A stretch of 64,000 nt of DNA, taken from Paenibacillus sp. (GTDB lineage Bacteria > Bacillota > Bacilli > Paenibacillales > YIM-B00363). Shown here in pieces: positions 36,351 to 45,452 of this stretch. Within the stretch, counting starts at the first letter, position 1. Each line of letters opens with the position of its first letter. Position numbers and translations under genes: made by a program. The DNA lies in NCBI RefSeq assembly GCF_031177825.1, contig NZ_JAPSKE010000008.1, positions 1 to 64,000 of the forward strand, written 5' to 3'. The notes beneath the pieces were generated by a model. That model was given only the letters and a program-made list of their open reading frames with translations. It did no database searches and was not told where the DNA came from.

Positions 36351-37316
36351 ATGGAAGACCAACGCAAGTACGGATCGGACGCGATCGGCGTGCTCGTCAT
36401 GTCCTACGGCACGCCGGAAAGCTTGGACCAAGTCGAGGCGTATTACACGCACATTCGCCGAGGCAAGCCGCCTACGGCGGAGCAGCTGGACGACTTGGTA
36501 CGCCGCTACGAGAAAATCGTGGGCGGCTTCTTCCCGCTCCGCCGCAACACGGACCGCCAAGTGGAGGCGCTGCAGGCGACGTTGGATCGGGAGTATCCGG
36601 ATTTGAAATTCGTGTGCTATCAAGGGTTGAAGCATGCGGCTCCGTTCATCGAGGACGGCGTTCGCGCCATGGCGGCCGACGGCATCGCGCGGGCGGTCGG
36701 CGTCGTGCTGGCGCCGCATTATTCCACGATGAGCGTGGGCGGATACGTGAAGCGCGCGCAAGCGGCCGCCGAGGAAGCCGGCGTCGCGATGTCGTTCGTG
36801 GAGAGCTATCATCTTCACCCGAAGCTGATCGAGGCGATCGCGGATCGCGTCCGGCGGGCGCTGAAGAAGTTCACGGAGGTAGACCCCGAAGAGGTGAAGG
36901 TGCTGTTCACGGCGCACAGCCTGCCGGAGCGCATTTTGCAGATGAACGATCCGTATCCGGAGCAGCTGCTCGAGACGTCCCGCGCGGTCGCGGAACGGAC
37001 GGGCGTGACGGATTGGCAGTTCGCTTGGCAGAGCGCCGGCCAGACCGGCGAGAAGTGGCTCGGTCCGGACGTATTGGAAGAGCTGGAGCGGCTTCATTCG
37101 GAGGAGGGCGTCGATTACGCGCTCGTCTGTCCGATCGGCTTCGTCTCCGACCATCTGGAAGTACTGTACGACCTCGATATCGAAGCGCAAGCGCTCGCCG
37201 GAAAGCTCGGTCTCCACCTGGAACGTACGGAGATGCTGAATACGGAGCCGCTCTACATGGAGACGCTCGCCGACGTCGTTCGCGGGAAGGTCGCCGGAGC
37301 GGGAGTCGGGTCGTAA
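36351..37316 (+). CDS. hemH: Coproporphyrin ferrochelatase
   Basis: The 321-residue protein inserts iron into coproporphyrin III in the Gram-positive heme pathway. The start is ATG 36351 after AAAGGAG; a longer frame is a shadow of hemE. Conserved H123 (VLAPHYS) and H189 (TAHSLPERI, the metal ligand) are visible, and a Glu in CPIGFVSDHLEVLYD. The stop overlaps the hemY start (TAATG), so translation is coupled. Confidence 0.95.
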   Translation: MEDQRKYGSDAIGVLVMSYGTPESLDQVEAYYTHIRRGKPPTAEQLDDLVRRYEKIVGGFFPLRRNTDRQVEALQATLDREYPDLKFVCYQGLKHAAPFIEDGVRAMAADGIARAVGVVLAPHYSTMSVGGYVKRAQAAAEEAGVAMSFVESYHLHPKLIEAIADRVRRALKKFTEVDPEEVKVLFTAHSLPERILQMNDPYPEQLLETSRAVAERTGVTDWQFAWQSAGQTGEKWLGPDVLEELERLHSEEGVDYALVCPIGFVSDHLEVLYDLDIEAQALAGKLGLHLERTEMLNTEPLYMETLADVVRGKVAGAGVGS

Positions 37317-38785
37317 TGGAGAACGAGCGAGGGAAGGCGGATCCGCATCTCGTCGTCATCGGCGGCGGGATTACGGGTCTAACGACGGCGTTCTATGCGA
37401 TCCGGCAAGCGAAAGCCGAAGGGGTCAGGCTCAAGGTGACGTTGATCGAGGGGAGCGAACGGCTCGGCGGGAAAATTCGAACGATGCGGCGGGACGGCTT
37501 CGTGATCGAACGAGGACCGGATTCGTTCCTCGCCCGCAAGCGCCCGATCATCGACCTATCCCGCGAGCTCGGCCTCGCGGAGGAGCTCGTCACGCTGAAC
37601 CCGGCGACGAAGAAGACATACATCCTGCGCGGCGGCAAGCTGCACCGCATCCCGCCAGGCCTCGTGCTCGGCGTGCCCACGGAGTGGAAACCATTCATTA
37701 CGAGCGGCTTGATCGGTATATCCGGCAAGCTGCGCGCGGCGCTCGACTGGGTGCTGCCCGCGGCGCAGGGCGACGCGGACGAATCGCTCGGCGGATTTCT
37801 CCGCCGGCGGCTCGGCGACCAAGTCGTAGACTTCGTAGCTGAACCGCTGCTCTCCGGCATCTATGCCGGCGACGCGGACAAGCTCAGTCTGCTCGCGACG
37901 TTCCCGCAGTTCCGCGCGGCGGAGCGCAAGTACCGCAGCCTCATGATCGGGCTCGGCCGCGGCGCCGGCGCGACGCGCAGCGGGGCCGCCGGCGAGGACC
38001 ATATCCCGCCGCACGCCCGCGGCAGCGCGTTCCTCAGCTACCGCCGCGGCTTGTCCGCGCTCGTCGAGCGGCTGGCGGAGACGCTGCAGGCGGAAGGCGC
38101 CGTGCTGCTGACCGGCGAGCCCGTGCGCGCCGTGACGCCGGAGCGCGGCGGCGGCGCCGTCGTTACGCTGGCGAACGGGGACGCGCTGCTCGCGGACGCC
38201 GTCGCGGTCACGACGCCGGTCTCGGCGCTCGGGGAGCTGCTCCAAGGCGTGCCGGAGGCGTCCTTGTTCCGCGACATGGCGTACGCGTCGGTCGCCAACG
38301 TCGTGCTCGGGTACCGCCGGGACGCGATCCGGGTGCCGCTCGACGGCGCCGGCTTCGTCATTCCGCGCACGGAAGGGCGCTTCATTACGGCCTGCACGTG
38401 GACGTCTGAGAAGTGGCTTCACACGGCGCCGCGGGAGAACGTTCTCATCCGGTGTTACGTCGGGCGCATCGACGACGAGCGATGGCGGACGATGGACGAT
38501 GCGGCGCTCGGCGCCGCGGTGAAGCGGGAGGTGGCCGAGCTGATCGGCATCGACGTCGAGCCGGAGTTTCTCGACATCACCCGCCTCGAGAAGTCGATGC
38601 CGCAATACGAGGTCGGCCACTTGGACAAGGTGCGGGCGCTGCGCGACGCCCTCATGAAGAAAGCCCCCGGCGTGTTCGCGGCGGGGGCTGGATTCGAAGG
38701 CGTCGGATTGCCCGACTGCATCCATCAAGGCAAGCAAGCGGCGGAGCAGGCGTTCGCGTTCACGCGCCGCCGGAGCGAAGCTTAG
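37316..38785 (+). CDS. hemY: Coproporphyrinogen III oxidase (HemY/CgoX)
   Basis: The 489-residue flavoprotein oxidises coproporphyrinogen to coproporphyrin. It has the FAD motif VVIGGGITGLTTAF (13-26), SERLGGKIRT and GPDSFLARK, and the closing GAGFEGVGLPDCIHQGKQAAE. The start overlaps the hemH stop by one base. The last 26 bp overlap antisense the end of the Crp/Fnr gene. ChdC (HemQ), the last enzyme of this pathway, is not in the window. Confidence 0.95.
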   Translation: MENERGKADPHLVVIGGGITGLTTAFYAIRQAKAEGVRLKVTLIEGSERLGGKIRTMRRDGFVIERGPDSFLARKRPIIDLSRELGLAEELVTLNPATKKTYILRGGKLHRIPPGLVLGVPTEWKPFITSGLIGISGKLRAALDWVLPAAQGDADESLGGFLRRRLGDQVVDFVAEPLLSGIYAGDADKLSLLATFPQFRAAERKYRSLMIGLGRGAGATRSGAAGEDHIPPHARGSAFLSYRRGLSALVERLAETLQAEGAVLLTGEPVRAVTPERGGGAVVTLANGDALLADAVAVTTPVSALGELLQGVPEASLFRDMAYASVANVVLGYRRDAIRVPLDGAGFVIPRTEGRFITACTWTSEKWLHTAPRENVLIRCYVGRIDDERWRTMDDAALGAAVKREVAELIGIDVEPEFLDITRLEKSMPQYEVGHLDKVRALRDALMKKAPGVFAAGAGFEGVGLPDCIHQGKQAAEQAFAFTRRRSEA

Positions 38786-39431
38786 ACAAGTCGAGCGAGA
38801 AGCCATGCGGCGTGGCGTTGAGAATGTGGATGCGTTCGAGATCGCGAATGACCTCCATCAGCACCGACTTCGTCACGCCGGCCATCCTCGCCAGCTCGTC
38901 GTAGTTCAAGGCGATACGGATTTGAATCGTGTTGCCGCTTCGAACGCCGTTCCGGTTGGCGAAGATGATCAGGTTCTTCAGCACGCGCGTGCGAGCGTCG
39001 ACGAACGTCAGGTCGTATACGTGATCGTTCGTCTCCCGGATGCGGCGGCACAGCTCTTGCATAATCGTGAGCGACATGTCGGGAAGCGATCGGAGCAGAT
39101 GGATAAAGTCGCTGCCCCGGAGCGTGAGGAACATGCTGTCTTCGAGCACCTGCGCGCTCGCCGAACGCGGCTTGCCGTCGATCAAAGACAACTCGCCGAA
39201 GTTGTCGCCCGCTTGAAAGACGGATAAGATTTTCTCCTCGCCGACCGAATTCGACGTGAACACCTTGACCGAACCGGATACAATGATATAAAAGACGTCT
39301 CCCGGCTCCTTCTCGCGGAACAACACCGTCCCGGCCTTGAAGCCCTTGCGGCTGCAAATTTCGGAGAGGCGCGTCAGCTGATCGTCGGAGAGATGTTTGA
39401 ACAGCGGCACTTGGTGCAAAAGAGATAACAT
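38760..39431 (-). CDS. Crp/Fnr-family regulator next to heme genes
   Basis: The 223-residue protein has a cyclic-nucleotide-type beta-barrel (about 10-120, with FGELSLIDGKPRSASAQV), a dimer helix and a C-terminal helix-turn-helix (LNYDELARMAGVTKSVLMEVIRDLERIHIL). It has only two cysteines, so it is not an FNR-type iron-sulfur sensor. The ligand is unknown. It runs antisense to hemY with a 26-bp overlap and divergently from hemL, with 77 bp between. Control of heme genes is suggested by place, not shown. AGGAG precedes the ATG. Confidence 0.92.
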   Translation of the reverse strand: MLSLLHQVPLFKHLSDDQLTRLSEICSRKGFKAGTVLFREKEPGDVFYIIVSGSVKVFTSNSVGEEKILSVFQAGDNFGELSLIDGKPRSASAQVLEDSMFLTLRGSDFIHLLRSLPDMSLTIMQELCRRIRETNDHVYDLTFVDARTRVLKNLIIFANRNGVRSGNTIQIRIALNYDELARMAGVTKSVLMEVIRDLERIHILNATPHGFSLDLSKLRSGGA

Positions 39432-39508
39432 GGGAAATGCTCCTCTGGTTTAGAAAGTCGGTATTATTTTACCATAGGCGGTTCAGGAAAGGATAGGAGG
39501 ATTTCGGC

Positions 39509-40807
39509 ATGAACGGTCAATCCAGAAGTACGTCCCGGTCGCAGGCGGCGTTCGAAGCGGCGAAGCGAATCATCCCGGGCGGGGTCAATTCCCCGGTTCG
39601 CGCGTTCCGATCGGTCGGCGGCGCGCCGTTCTTCGTCGATCGAGGCGAAGGTTCGCGCATCTACGACATCGACGGCAACGAATACATCGATTACGTCGGT
39701 TCCTGGGGGCCGCTGATCTTGGGACACGCCCACCCCGAGGTGCTCGCGGCGATTCGCGAGGCGGCGGAGCGCGGGACGAGCTTCGGCGCGCCGACGGAGC
39801 GCGAGACGGCCATGGCCGAGCTCGTCTGCGAACGGATGCCTTCCGTCGAGGTCGTGCGCATGGTCAACTCCGGAACGGAGGCTACGATGAGCGCGCTGCG
39901 ACTCGCCCGCGGCTACACGAACCGTTCGAAGATCGTGAAGTTCGAAGGCAGCTACCACGGCCATGCCGACGCGCTGCTCATCAAGGCCGGCTCCGGCGTC
40001 GCCACGCTCGGTCTGCCGGACAGCCCGGGAGTGCCGGCCGGCGTGGCGGAGCATACGATCACCGTGCCGTATAACGACGCGGCGTCGCTGCGGCTCGCCT
40101 TCGAGAAGTACGGCGAACAGATCGCGGCCGTCATCATCGAGCCGATCGGCGGCAACATGGGCGTCGTACCGCCGCTGCCGGGCTTTCTGGAGGAGATCCG
40201 CTCCATGACGACGCAGTATGGGGCGCTGCTCATTTTCGACGAGGTCATGACGGGCTTCCGCGTGCATCTGAACTCGGCACAGGGGCTGTACGGCATTACG
40301 CCGGACTTGACGTGCATGGGGAAGGTCATCGGCGGCGGCCTGCCGGTCGGCGCATACGGCGGTCGCCGCGACATTATGGAGAGGATCGCGCCGAGCGGTC
40401 CGATCTATCAAGCGGGGACGCTGTCGGGCAATCCGCTGGCGATGGCGGCCGGACTGACGACGCTGCGGCTGTTGGGGCGGCCGGGCGTCTACGAGGAGCT
40501 GGAACGGAAGTCGGCGCGTCTCGAGGAAGGTCTCGCGCGCAACGCCCGCGAGCTCGGCATCCCGAGCACGATCAATCGCGTCGGCTCGATGGTATGTCCG
40601 TTCTTCACGGACGCGAAGGTCGTCGATTACGAGACGGCGAAGACGTCGGATCTCGAGCGGTTCGCCCGCGTGTTCGGCCGACTGCTCGACCGCGGCGTCA
40701 GCATCGCGCCGTCGCAGTTCGAAGGCATGTTCGTGTCGCTGGCGCATTCGGACGAAGACATCGAACGTACGATCGAAGCGCATTACGAGGCTTTGAAACA
40801 AGAATAG
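39509..40807 (+). CDS. hemL: Glutamate-1-semialdehyde 2,1-aminomutase
   Basis: The 432-residue PLP enzyme converts glutamate-1-semialdehyde to ALA. The PLP lysine is in [61 protein letters not shown] and FDEVMTGFR are all present. It follows AGGAGG and has its own transcript beginning next to the Crp/Fnr gene (TATTAT at 39462-39467 is a possible -10). It is split from the rest of the heme genes only by that regulator and ends with a terminator. Confidence 0.97.
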   Translation: MNGQSRSTSRSQAAFEAAKRIIPGGVNSPVRAFRSVGGAPFFVDRGEGSRIYDIDGNEYIDYVGSWGPLILGHAHPEVLAAIREAAERGTSFGAPTERETAMAELVCERMPSVEVVRMVNSGTEATMSALRLARGYTNRSKIVKFEGSYHGHADALLIKAGSGVATLGLPDSPGVPAGVAEHTITVPYNDAASLRLAFEKYGEQIAAVIIEPIGGNMGVVPPLPGFLEEIRSMTTQYGALLIFDEVMTGFRVHLNSAQGLYGITPDLTCMGKVIGGGLPVGAYGGRRDIMERIAPSGPIYQAGTLSGNPLAMAAGLTTLRLLGRPGVYEELERKSARLEEGLARNARELGIPSTINRVGSMVCPFFTDAKVVDYETAKTSDLERFARVFGRLLDRGVSIAPSQFEGMFVSLAHSDEDIERTIEAHYEALKQE

Positions 40808-40822
40808 CGATACGAAGGCGGC

Positions 40823-40851
40823 AACCGGCGGAGCTCCCGCCGGTTTTTTTT
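40823..40851 (+). terminator. hemL terminator
   Basis: AACCGGCGG and CCGCCGGTT with GAGCT loop, then a run of T. Confidence 0.92.
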
Positions 40852-40901
40852 GTATGACTGAGCCGCCGGTCCGGCATTGTCGGGATTTCTTCTTTTTTCA
40901 G

Positions 40902-40932
40902 GCATGACGGCATCGCTTGGCCCATATACATA
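40902..40932 (+). promoter_or_regulatory. SigE-like promoter of spoVID
   Basis: GCATGACG (40902-40909), 15 bp, TATACATA (40925-40932), the same -10 octamer as at gerM. spoVID is SigE-dependent in B. subtilis. Confidence 0.5.
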
Positions 40933-40965
40933 GTGATGAGTCATTTTGCGAAGGGAGGAAACATC

Positions 40966-42063
40966 TTGTCCCAACAGGCATCCGGATTGCGGTTCGACAT
41001 TTACGAACGCGTTCATCTTCCTGACAATACGATCGGCGTGAAGGAAATCAACGGCATCGAGCTGACGCCGGAAATCAGTGTTGTCGCGCAAGGAGAACAA
41101 GCGGTATTGAAGGGGTATTTGGTGTTGTCGGGTACATACGCGGGAGAGGGCGAGACGCGGAACGAGGAGGAGCGGCTGACGCATCGCATCCCGGTGGAAA
41201 TCACGCTGCCGCTCAGCCGAGTGGAGAACGTGAACGCCATCCGGGTCGAGATCGAAAATTTCGACGTGGACTTGTTATCCCCGAGAAGCCTTAACGTGAC
41301 CGGCGTTCTGTCGCTCGGCGGCATCGAGACGGCGAGCCCGCCCGAGCCCGCTTGGCGCGAAGAAGAGGAGGTCGTCTTTACGCACCGCGTGGAGCCGAGC
41401 CCGCCGGCACCAACGTCTGCGCCTGAGCCTGCGCCTTCTATGGCGGCCGCGGCGGAAGCGCCCGAGCCCGAGCCGATCCCGCTTTCGGCGCCGAACGAGG
41501 CGGCGGTCTCCGCGGCGAACGAGCCCGAAGCGGCGTCCCTGGAACCGAACGAGCCGCAGGCCGAAGCGCCGGCGACGATCTCGGCCGCGGAGAACGCCGA
41601 GCCGAACGAGGAGCCCAAGGCCGTAGAGGCAATGGAAGCCGTACAAGAGCTCGAAGAGGCGCCCGCGCCCGAGAAGCAGGAGATTAAGATCGCCTTCTCC
41701 GGCAAGTCGCCCGAGAGCGCTCAAGCGCCGATCGGCGTGAACGCGATCATGTCGATGGCCGGCGCGGGAGCGGCCCAAGCGGCCCAAACGACCGAAGCGG
41801 AGAAGCGGCAAGAACCACCACCGCAGTCGGGCGCGGCGGCCGAAACCGCCGAGGGCAAGGACCGCCTCGAGTGGAAGAAGCTGTTCCTGCAGTCGAACGC
41901 CGACGTGCCGTCGTTCCGCAAGGTGCGCATGTGCATCGCCCAGAAGGAAGACACGATCGAGACGATCGCGGATCGGTACCAGAAGAACGTCCGCGAGCTG
42001 ATGCTGTATAACCGCATCAACGACCAATATTTGCAAGAAGGGCAGATCGTCTACATTCCGTAG
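40966..42063 (+). CDS. spoVID: SpoVID, spore coat encasement protein
   Basis: The 365-residue protein (TTG start at 40966, seven bases after AAGGGAGG) has the conserved N-terminal SpoVID domain (about 1-120: LRFDIYERVHLPDNTIGVKE), a long Ala/Pro/Glu-rich disordered linker (about 125-300) and a C-terminal LysM domain (about 318-365, EDTIETIADRYQKNVREL). SpoVID directs coat layers to encircle the forespore and binds SafA. An in-frame ATG at 40933 has no ribosome binding site and is too near the promoter. It sits between hemL and valS as in B. subtilis, but ysxE is missing. Confidence 0.92.
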   Translation: MSQQASGLRFDIYERVHLPDNTIGVKEINGIELTPEISVVAQGEQAVLKGYLVLSGTYAGEGETRNEEERLTHRIPVEITLPLSRVENVNAIRVEIENFDVDLLSPRSLNVTGVLSLGGIETASPPEPAWREEEEVVFTHRVEPSPPAPTSAPEPAPSMAAAAEAPEPEPIPLSAPNEAAVSAANEPEAASLEPNEPQAEAPATISAAENAEPNEEPKAVEAMEAVQELEEAPAPEKQEIKIAFSGKSPESAQAPIGVNAIMSMAGAGAAQAAQTTEAEKRQEPPPQSGAAAETAEGKDRLEWKKLFLQSNADVPSFRKVRMCIAQKEDTIETIADRYQKNVRELMLYNRINDQYLQEGQIVYIP

Positions 42064-42070
42064 GCGAACC

Positions 42071-42132
42071 GAAACGAAGCCCCTCGCCATCGCGCTCGTT
42101 CGAGCCGGCGGCGGGGGGCTTCGTTTCGTTTT
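42071..42132 (+). terminator. spoVID terminator
   Basis: GAAACGAAGCCCC (42071-42083) pairs with GGGGCTTCGTTTC (42115-42127), then GTTTT; the long loop also pairs in part. Confidence 0.85.
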
Positions 42133-42148
42133 CCAAAGTTCGTAAGGA

Positions 42149-42313
42149 TCAATAAAAGTTAAGCAGGAAGCCCAGGTACGCCAGGAAAAACAAGAATAAA
42201 ATGAAGACATCGAGCGGGTTCGGCAAAATGAGCGTTCGCACGAACTGGATGCAAATCAGCGGCAGCATGACCGACTTCACGCCGTAACGCACCTTCCACC
42301 ACCAACGAGGCAC
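42149..42313 (-). CDS. Small 54-residue membrane protein
   Basis: A minus-strand frame opens at GTG 42313 after AAAGGGGGG and encodes MPRWWWKVRYGVKSVML and then two hydrophobic segments (about 15-30 and 34-53, ending LGFLLNFY). Three Trp in a row near a basic N-terminus suggest a membrane-surface anchor. It is short but has a strong Shine-Dalgarno and a complete frame. It is antisense to the spacer between spoVID and the valS T-box. No function is known to me. Confidence 0.6.
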   Translation of the reverse strand: MPRWWWKVRYGVKSVMLPLICIQFVRTLILPNPLDVFILFLFFLAYLGFLLNFY

Positions 42314-42369
42314 GGGCGTCCCCCCTTTCCTTCGCGCGCGGCGAGCGCTCCTCGCGATTTGACTCCGGC

Positions 42370-42399
42370 TTGATTAGCGGGTATCATATGGAATATATG
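42370..42399 (+). promoter_or_regulatory. Probable valS promoter
   Basis: TTGATT (42370-42375), 18 bp, TATATG (42394-42399), placed just upstream of the T-box leader. Confidence 0.45.
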
Positions 42400-42429
42400 A
42401 GCAATTCCCGAAGAAGATGACATGAACCG

Positions 42430-42728
42430 AATGACTTGGAACGGGAGGAGTACGCAGTCAGCCCCCTTCAGAGAGCGGAGCCGGCATTCGCTGGAAGGTT
42501 CCGCAGGGATCCGCGCGCTGCCGAAGTCGCCCCGGAGTCGCTTGCATGACGCCGATATACGGCAAGTGCCGGCCGGTCCCCGACCGTTATCGCGGGCAGA
42601 GCGCCGTGCCGGCGCGTACGCACATACGGACTTTCGCGTCCGGATGGGCTGCGACAGGCGCGGAATTAAGGTGGTACCACGGAAGCGAACCTTTCGTCCT
42701 TGAGAAATCAGGGGCGGAAGGTTTTTTT
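42430..42728 (+). promoter_or_regulatory. Valine-specific T-box leader of valS
   Basis: Stem I shows the S-turn AGTA (42449-42452) opposite GAA, followed by the specifier GTC at 42526-42528 (Val). The conserved T-box AAGGTGGTACCACG is at 42668-42681. It is followed by the terminator: AACCTTTCGTCC (42688-42699) with GGCGGAAGGTT, then TTTTTTT. Uncharged tRNA-Val should favour the antiterminator and raise valS expression. Confidence 0.93.
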
Positions 42729-42770
42729 ATTTCGACGCGGGAAGGGTACGATTCAAGGAGGAGTTTACGG

Positions 42771-45446
42771 ATGAGCGAAACGACGAATCAAGGCATGCCG
42801 ACGACGTACGATCCGAAGACGGCGGAGAGCAAATGGTACGATCGATGGATCGAGAGAGGATACTTCGAAGCGGGGAAACGGCCGGATGCGAAGCCGTATA
42901 CGATCGTCATTCCGCCGCCGAACGTGACGGGCGTCCTGCATATCGGGCACGCGCTCGACTTCTCGCTGCAAGACATCCTCGTGCGCGCGAAGCGGATGCA
43001 AGGCTATGACGCGTTGTGGCTGCCGGGCACCGACCATGCGGGCATCGCGACGCAGGCGAAGGTCGAGGCGAAGCTGCGCGAGGAAGGCGTCACTCGGTAC
43101 GACCTCGGGCGGGAGAAGTTCCTCGAGGAAGTTTGGAAGTGGAAGGAGCAGTCCGCGAAGACGATCCGTTATCAATGGAGCAAGATGGGGTTGTCGCTGG
43201 ACTACTCCCGCGAGCGGTTCACGCTGGACGAAGGCTTGTCGAACGCGGTGCGGGAAGTGTTCGTCCGCCTGTACGAGAAGGGACTCATCTACCGCGGCAA
43301 GAAAATCATCAACTGGGATCCGGCGGCGCGGACGGCGTTGTCGGATATCGAGGTCGAGTATAAGGAAGTGCAAGGCGGCCTCTATCATTTGCAGTACCCC
43401 CTGAAGGACGGCTCCGGGCATCTGACGGTCGCGACGACGCGTCCGGAGACGATGCTCGGCGATACGGCGGTGGCGGTGCATCCGGAGGACGAACGCTACA
43501 AGCACCTCATCGGCAAGACGCTCGTGCTGCCGATTCTCGGTCGGGAAATTCCGATCGTCGGCGACGAATACGTCGAGAAGGAGTTCGGCAGCGGCGCGGT
43601 CAAAATTACGCCGGCGCACGACCCGAACGACTTCGAGGTCGGTCTGCGTCACGATCTGCCGCAAATTCTCGTCATGGACGAATCCGGCAAGATGAACGCG
43701 AACGCAGGCAAGTACAACGGCATGGACCGTTTCGAATGCCGGAAGGCCATCGTCGCGGACATGAAGGAGCTCGGCGTGCTGCTGCGGGTCGAAGAGCATA
43801 CGCATCAGGTCGGTCACAGCGAGCGCTCCGGCGCCGTCGTCGAGCCGTATTTGTCCACGCAGTGGTTCGTGCGGATGCAGCCGCTCGCGGAGCGCGCCAT
43901 CGCGCAGCAGAAGTCGGGCGAAGGCGTCAACTTCGTGCCGGACCGCTTCGAGAAGACGTATTTGAATTGGATCGAAAATATTCGCGACTGGTGCATCTCC
44001 CGCCAGCTCTGGTGGGGACACCGCATTCCGGCCTGGTACTGCAAAGACTGCGGCGAGCCGACGGTCGCATCGCACGATCCGTCCGCGTGCTCTCATTGCG
44101 GCGGAACGAAGCTCGAGCAGGACAACGACGTGCTCGACACGTGGTTTTCCTCGGGACTCTGGCCGTTCTCGACGCTCGGTTGGCCGGAGAAGGACGCGCC
44201 GGATTTCAAGAAATATTACCCGACGGACGTGCTCGTGACGGGGTACGACATTATCTTTTTCTGGGTCGCCCGAATGATCTTTACCGCGCTCGAATTCACC
44301 GATCGGAACCCGTTCAAGGACGTGCTCATTCACGGGCTCGTGCGCGACGCGGAGGGCCGGAAGATGTCCAAGTCGCTCGGCAACGGCGTGGATCCGCTCG
44401 AGGTCATCGACCAATACGGCGCCGACGCGATGCGGTATATGCTGTCGACCGGCATTACGCCGGGGCAAGACTTGCGCTTCCGCTTCGAGCGCGTGGAGCA
44501 GGCCCGCAACTTCGCGAATAAGATCTGGAACGCGTCGCGCTTCGCGCTGATGAACTTAGAGGGCTTCGAGGCGAAGGAGCTCGACGAAGCGACGATCGCG
44601 AAGCTGTCCACGGCGGACCGGTGGATTCTTCATCGCTTGAACGAAGCCGCGGCGAACGTGACGCGACTCCTCGACGCCTATGAATTCGGCGAGACGGGCC
44701 GCGCGCTGTACGATTTCATCTGGGACGATCTGTGCGATTGGTACATCGAGTTCGCGAAGCTGTCGCTGTACGGCGGCGACGCGGAATCGAAAGCCCGCAC
44801 GCAGACGGTGCTCGCGTACGTGCTCGATCGGACGCTGCGGCTGCTGCACCCGTTCATGCCGTATATTACCGAGGAAATCTGGTCGCATCTACCGCGCGGG
44901 GCGGAGGCCGGCGAGACGATCACGCTCGCCGCATGGCCCGAGCCGGACGCGAAGTGGGAAGCCCCGTCGCAAGTCGCCGAGATGGAGCTGCTCATGGCGA
45001 TGATCCGCTCGATCCGCAACGTGCGCGCCGAGGTGAACGTGCCGCCGAGCAAGAAGATCGAGATGATCGTCAAGCCTGCGACGGAAGAGACGCAACGCAT
45101 CTTGGAGGCGAACCGCCATTACGTCGAGCGGTTCTGCAACACGTCGTCTTTAACGATCGCGATAGAGGCGCAAGCTCCGGAGAAGGCGATGAGCGCGATC
45201 GTGACGGGCGCGGAGATGTTCCTGCCGCTCGCGGGCCTGATCGACATCGAGCAAGAGGTCGCGCGGCTCGAGAAAGAGCTGAAGACCTTGCATGCGGAAG
45301 TCGAGCGCGTCGAGAAGAAGCTTGCCAATCCGGGCTTCGTCGCGAAGGCGCCGGCGTCCGTCATCGAGGAAGAGAAGGCGAAGATGAACGACTACGCGGA
45401 CAAACGCGAGAAGGTGCTCGCGCGAATCGCCGAGTTGAAGGGGTAA
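42771..45446 (+). CDS. valS: Valyl-tRNA synthetase
   Basis: The 891-residue class I synthetase charges tRNA-Val. The ATG at 42771 follows AAGGAGGAG; the longer frame upstream runs through the T-box and is not coding. The HIGH motif is in [17 protein letters not shown] in [12 protein letters not shown]. The CP1 editing domain lies between ([17 protein letters not shown]) and there is a C-terminal coiled-coil (about 825-891). It begins the valS-folC-murC run. Confidence 0.98.
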   Translation: MSETTNQGMPTTYDPKTAESKWYDRWIERGYFEAGKRPDAKPYTIVIPPPNVTGVLHIGHALDFSLQDILVRAKRMQGYDALWLPGTDHAGIATQAKVEAKLREEGVTRYDLGREKFLEEVWKWKEQSAKTIRYQWSKMGLSLDYSRERFTLDEGLSNAVREVFVRLYEKGLIYRGKKIINWDPAARTALSDIEVEYKEVQGGLYHLQYPLKDGSGHLTVATTRPETMLGDTAVAVHPEDERYKHLIGKTLVLPILGREIPIVGDEYVEKEFGSGAVKITPAHDPNDFEVGLRHDLPQILVMDESGKMNANAGKYNGMDRFECRKAIVADMKELGVLLRVEEHTHQVGHSERSGAVVEPYLSTQWFVRMQPLAERAIAQQKSGEGVNFVPDRFEKTYLNWIENIRDWCISRQLWWGHRIPAWYCKDCGEPTVASHDPSACSHCGGTKLEQDNDVLDTWFSSGLWPFSTLGWPEKDAPDFKKYYPTDVLVTGYDIIFFWVARMIFTALEFTDRNPFKDVLIHGLVRDAEGRKMSKSLGNGVDPLEVIDQYGADAMRYMLSTGITPGQDLRFRFERVEQARNFANKIWNASRFALMNLEGFEAKELDEATIAKLSTADRWILHRLNEAAANVTRLLDAYEFGETGRALYDFIWDDLCDWYIEFAKLSLYGGDAESKARTQTVLAYVLDRTLRLLHPFMPYITEEIWSHLPRGAEAGETITLAAWPEPDAKWEAPSQVAEMELLMAMIRSIRNVRAEVNVPPSKKIEMIVKPATEETQRILEANRHYVERFCNTSSLTIAIEAQAPEKAMSAIVTGAEMFLPLAGLIDIEQEVARLEKELKTLHAEVERVEKKLANPGFVAKAPASVIEEEKAKMNDYADKREKVLARIAELKG

Positions 45447-45452
45447 TCGGCG

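Noticed and set aside
42546-42770. In-frame extension of valS upstream of 42771
   Set aside because: It runs through the T-box and its terminator; the ATG at 42771 has an ideal ribosome binding site and the normal N-terminus.
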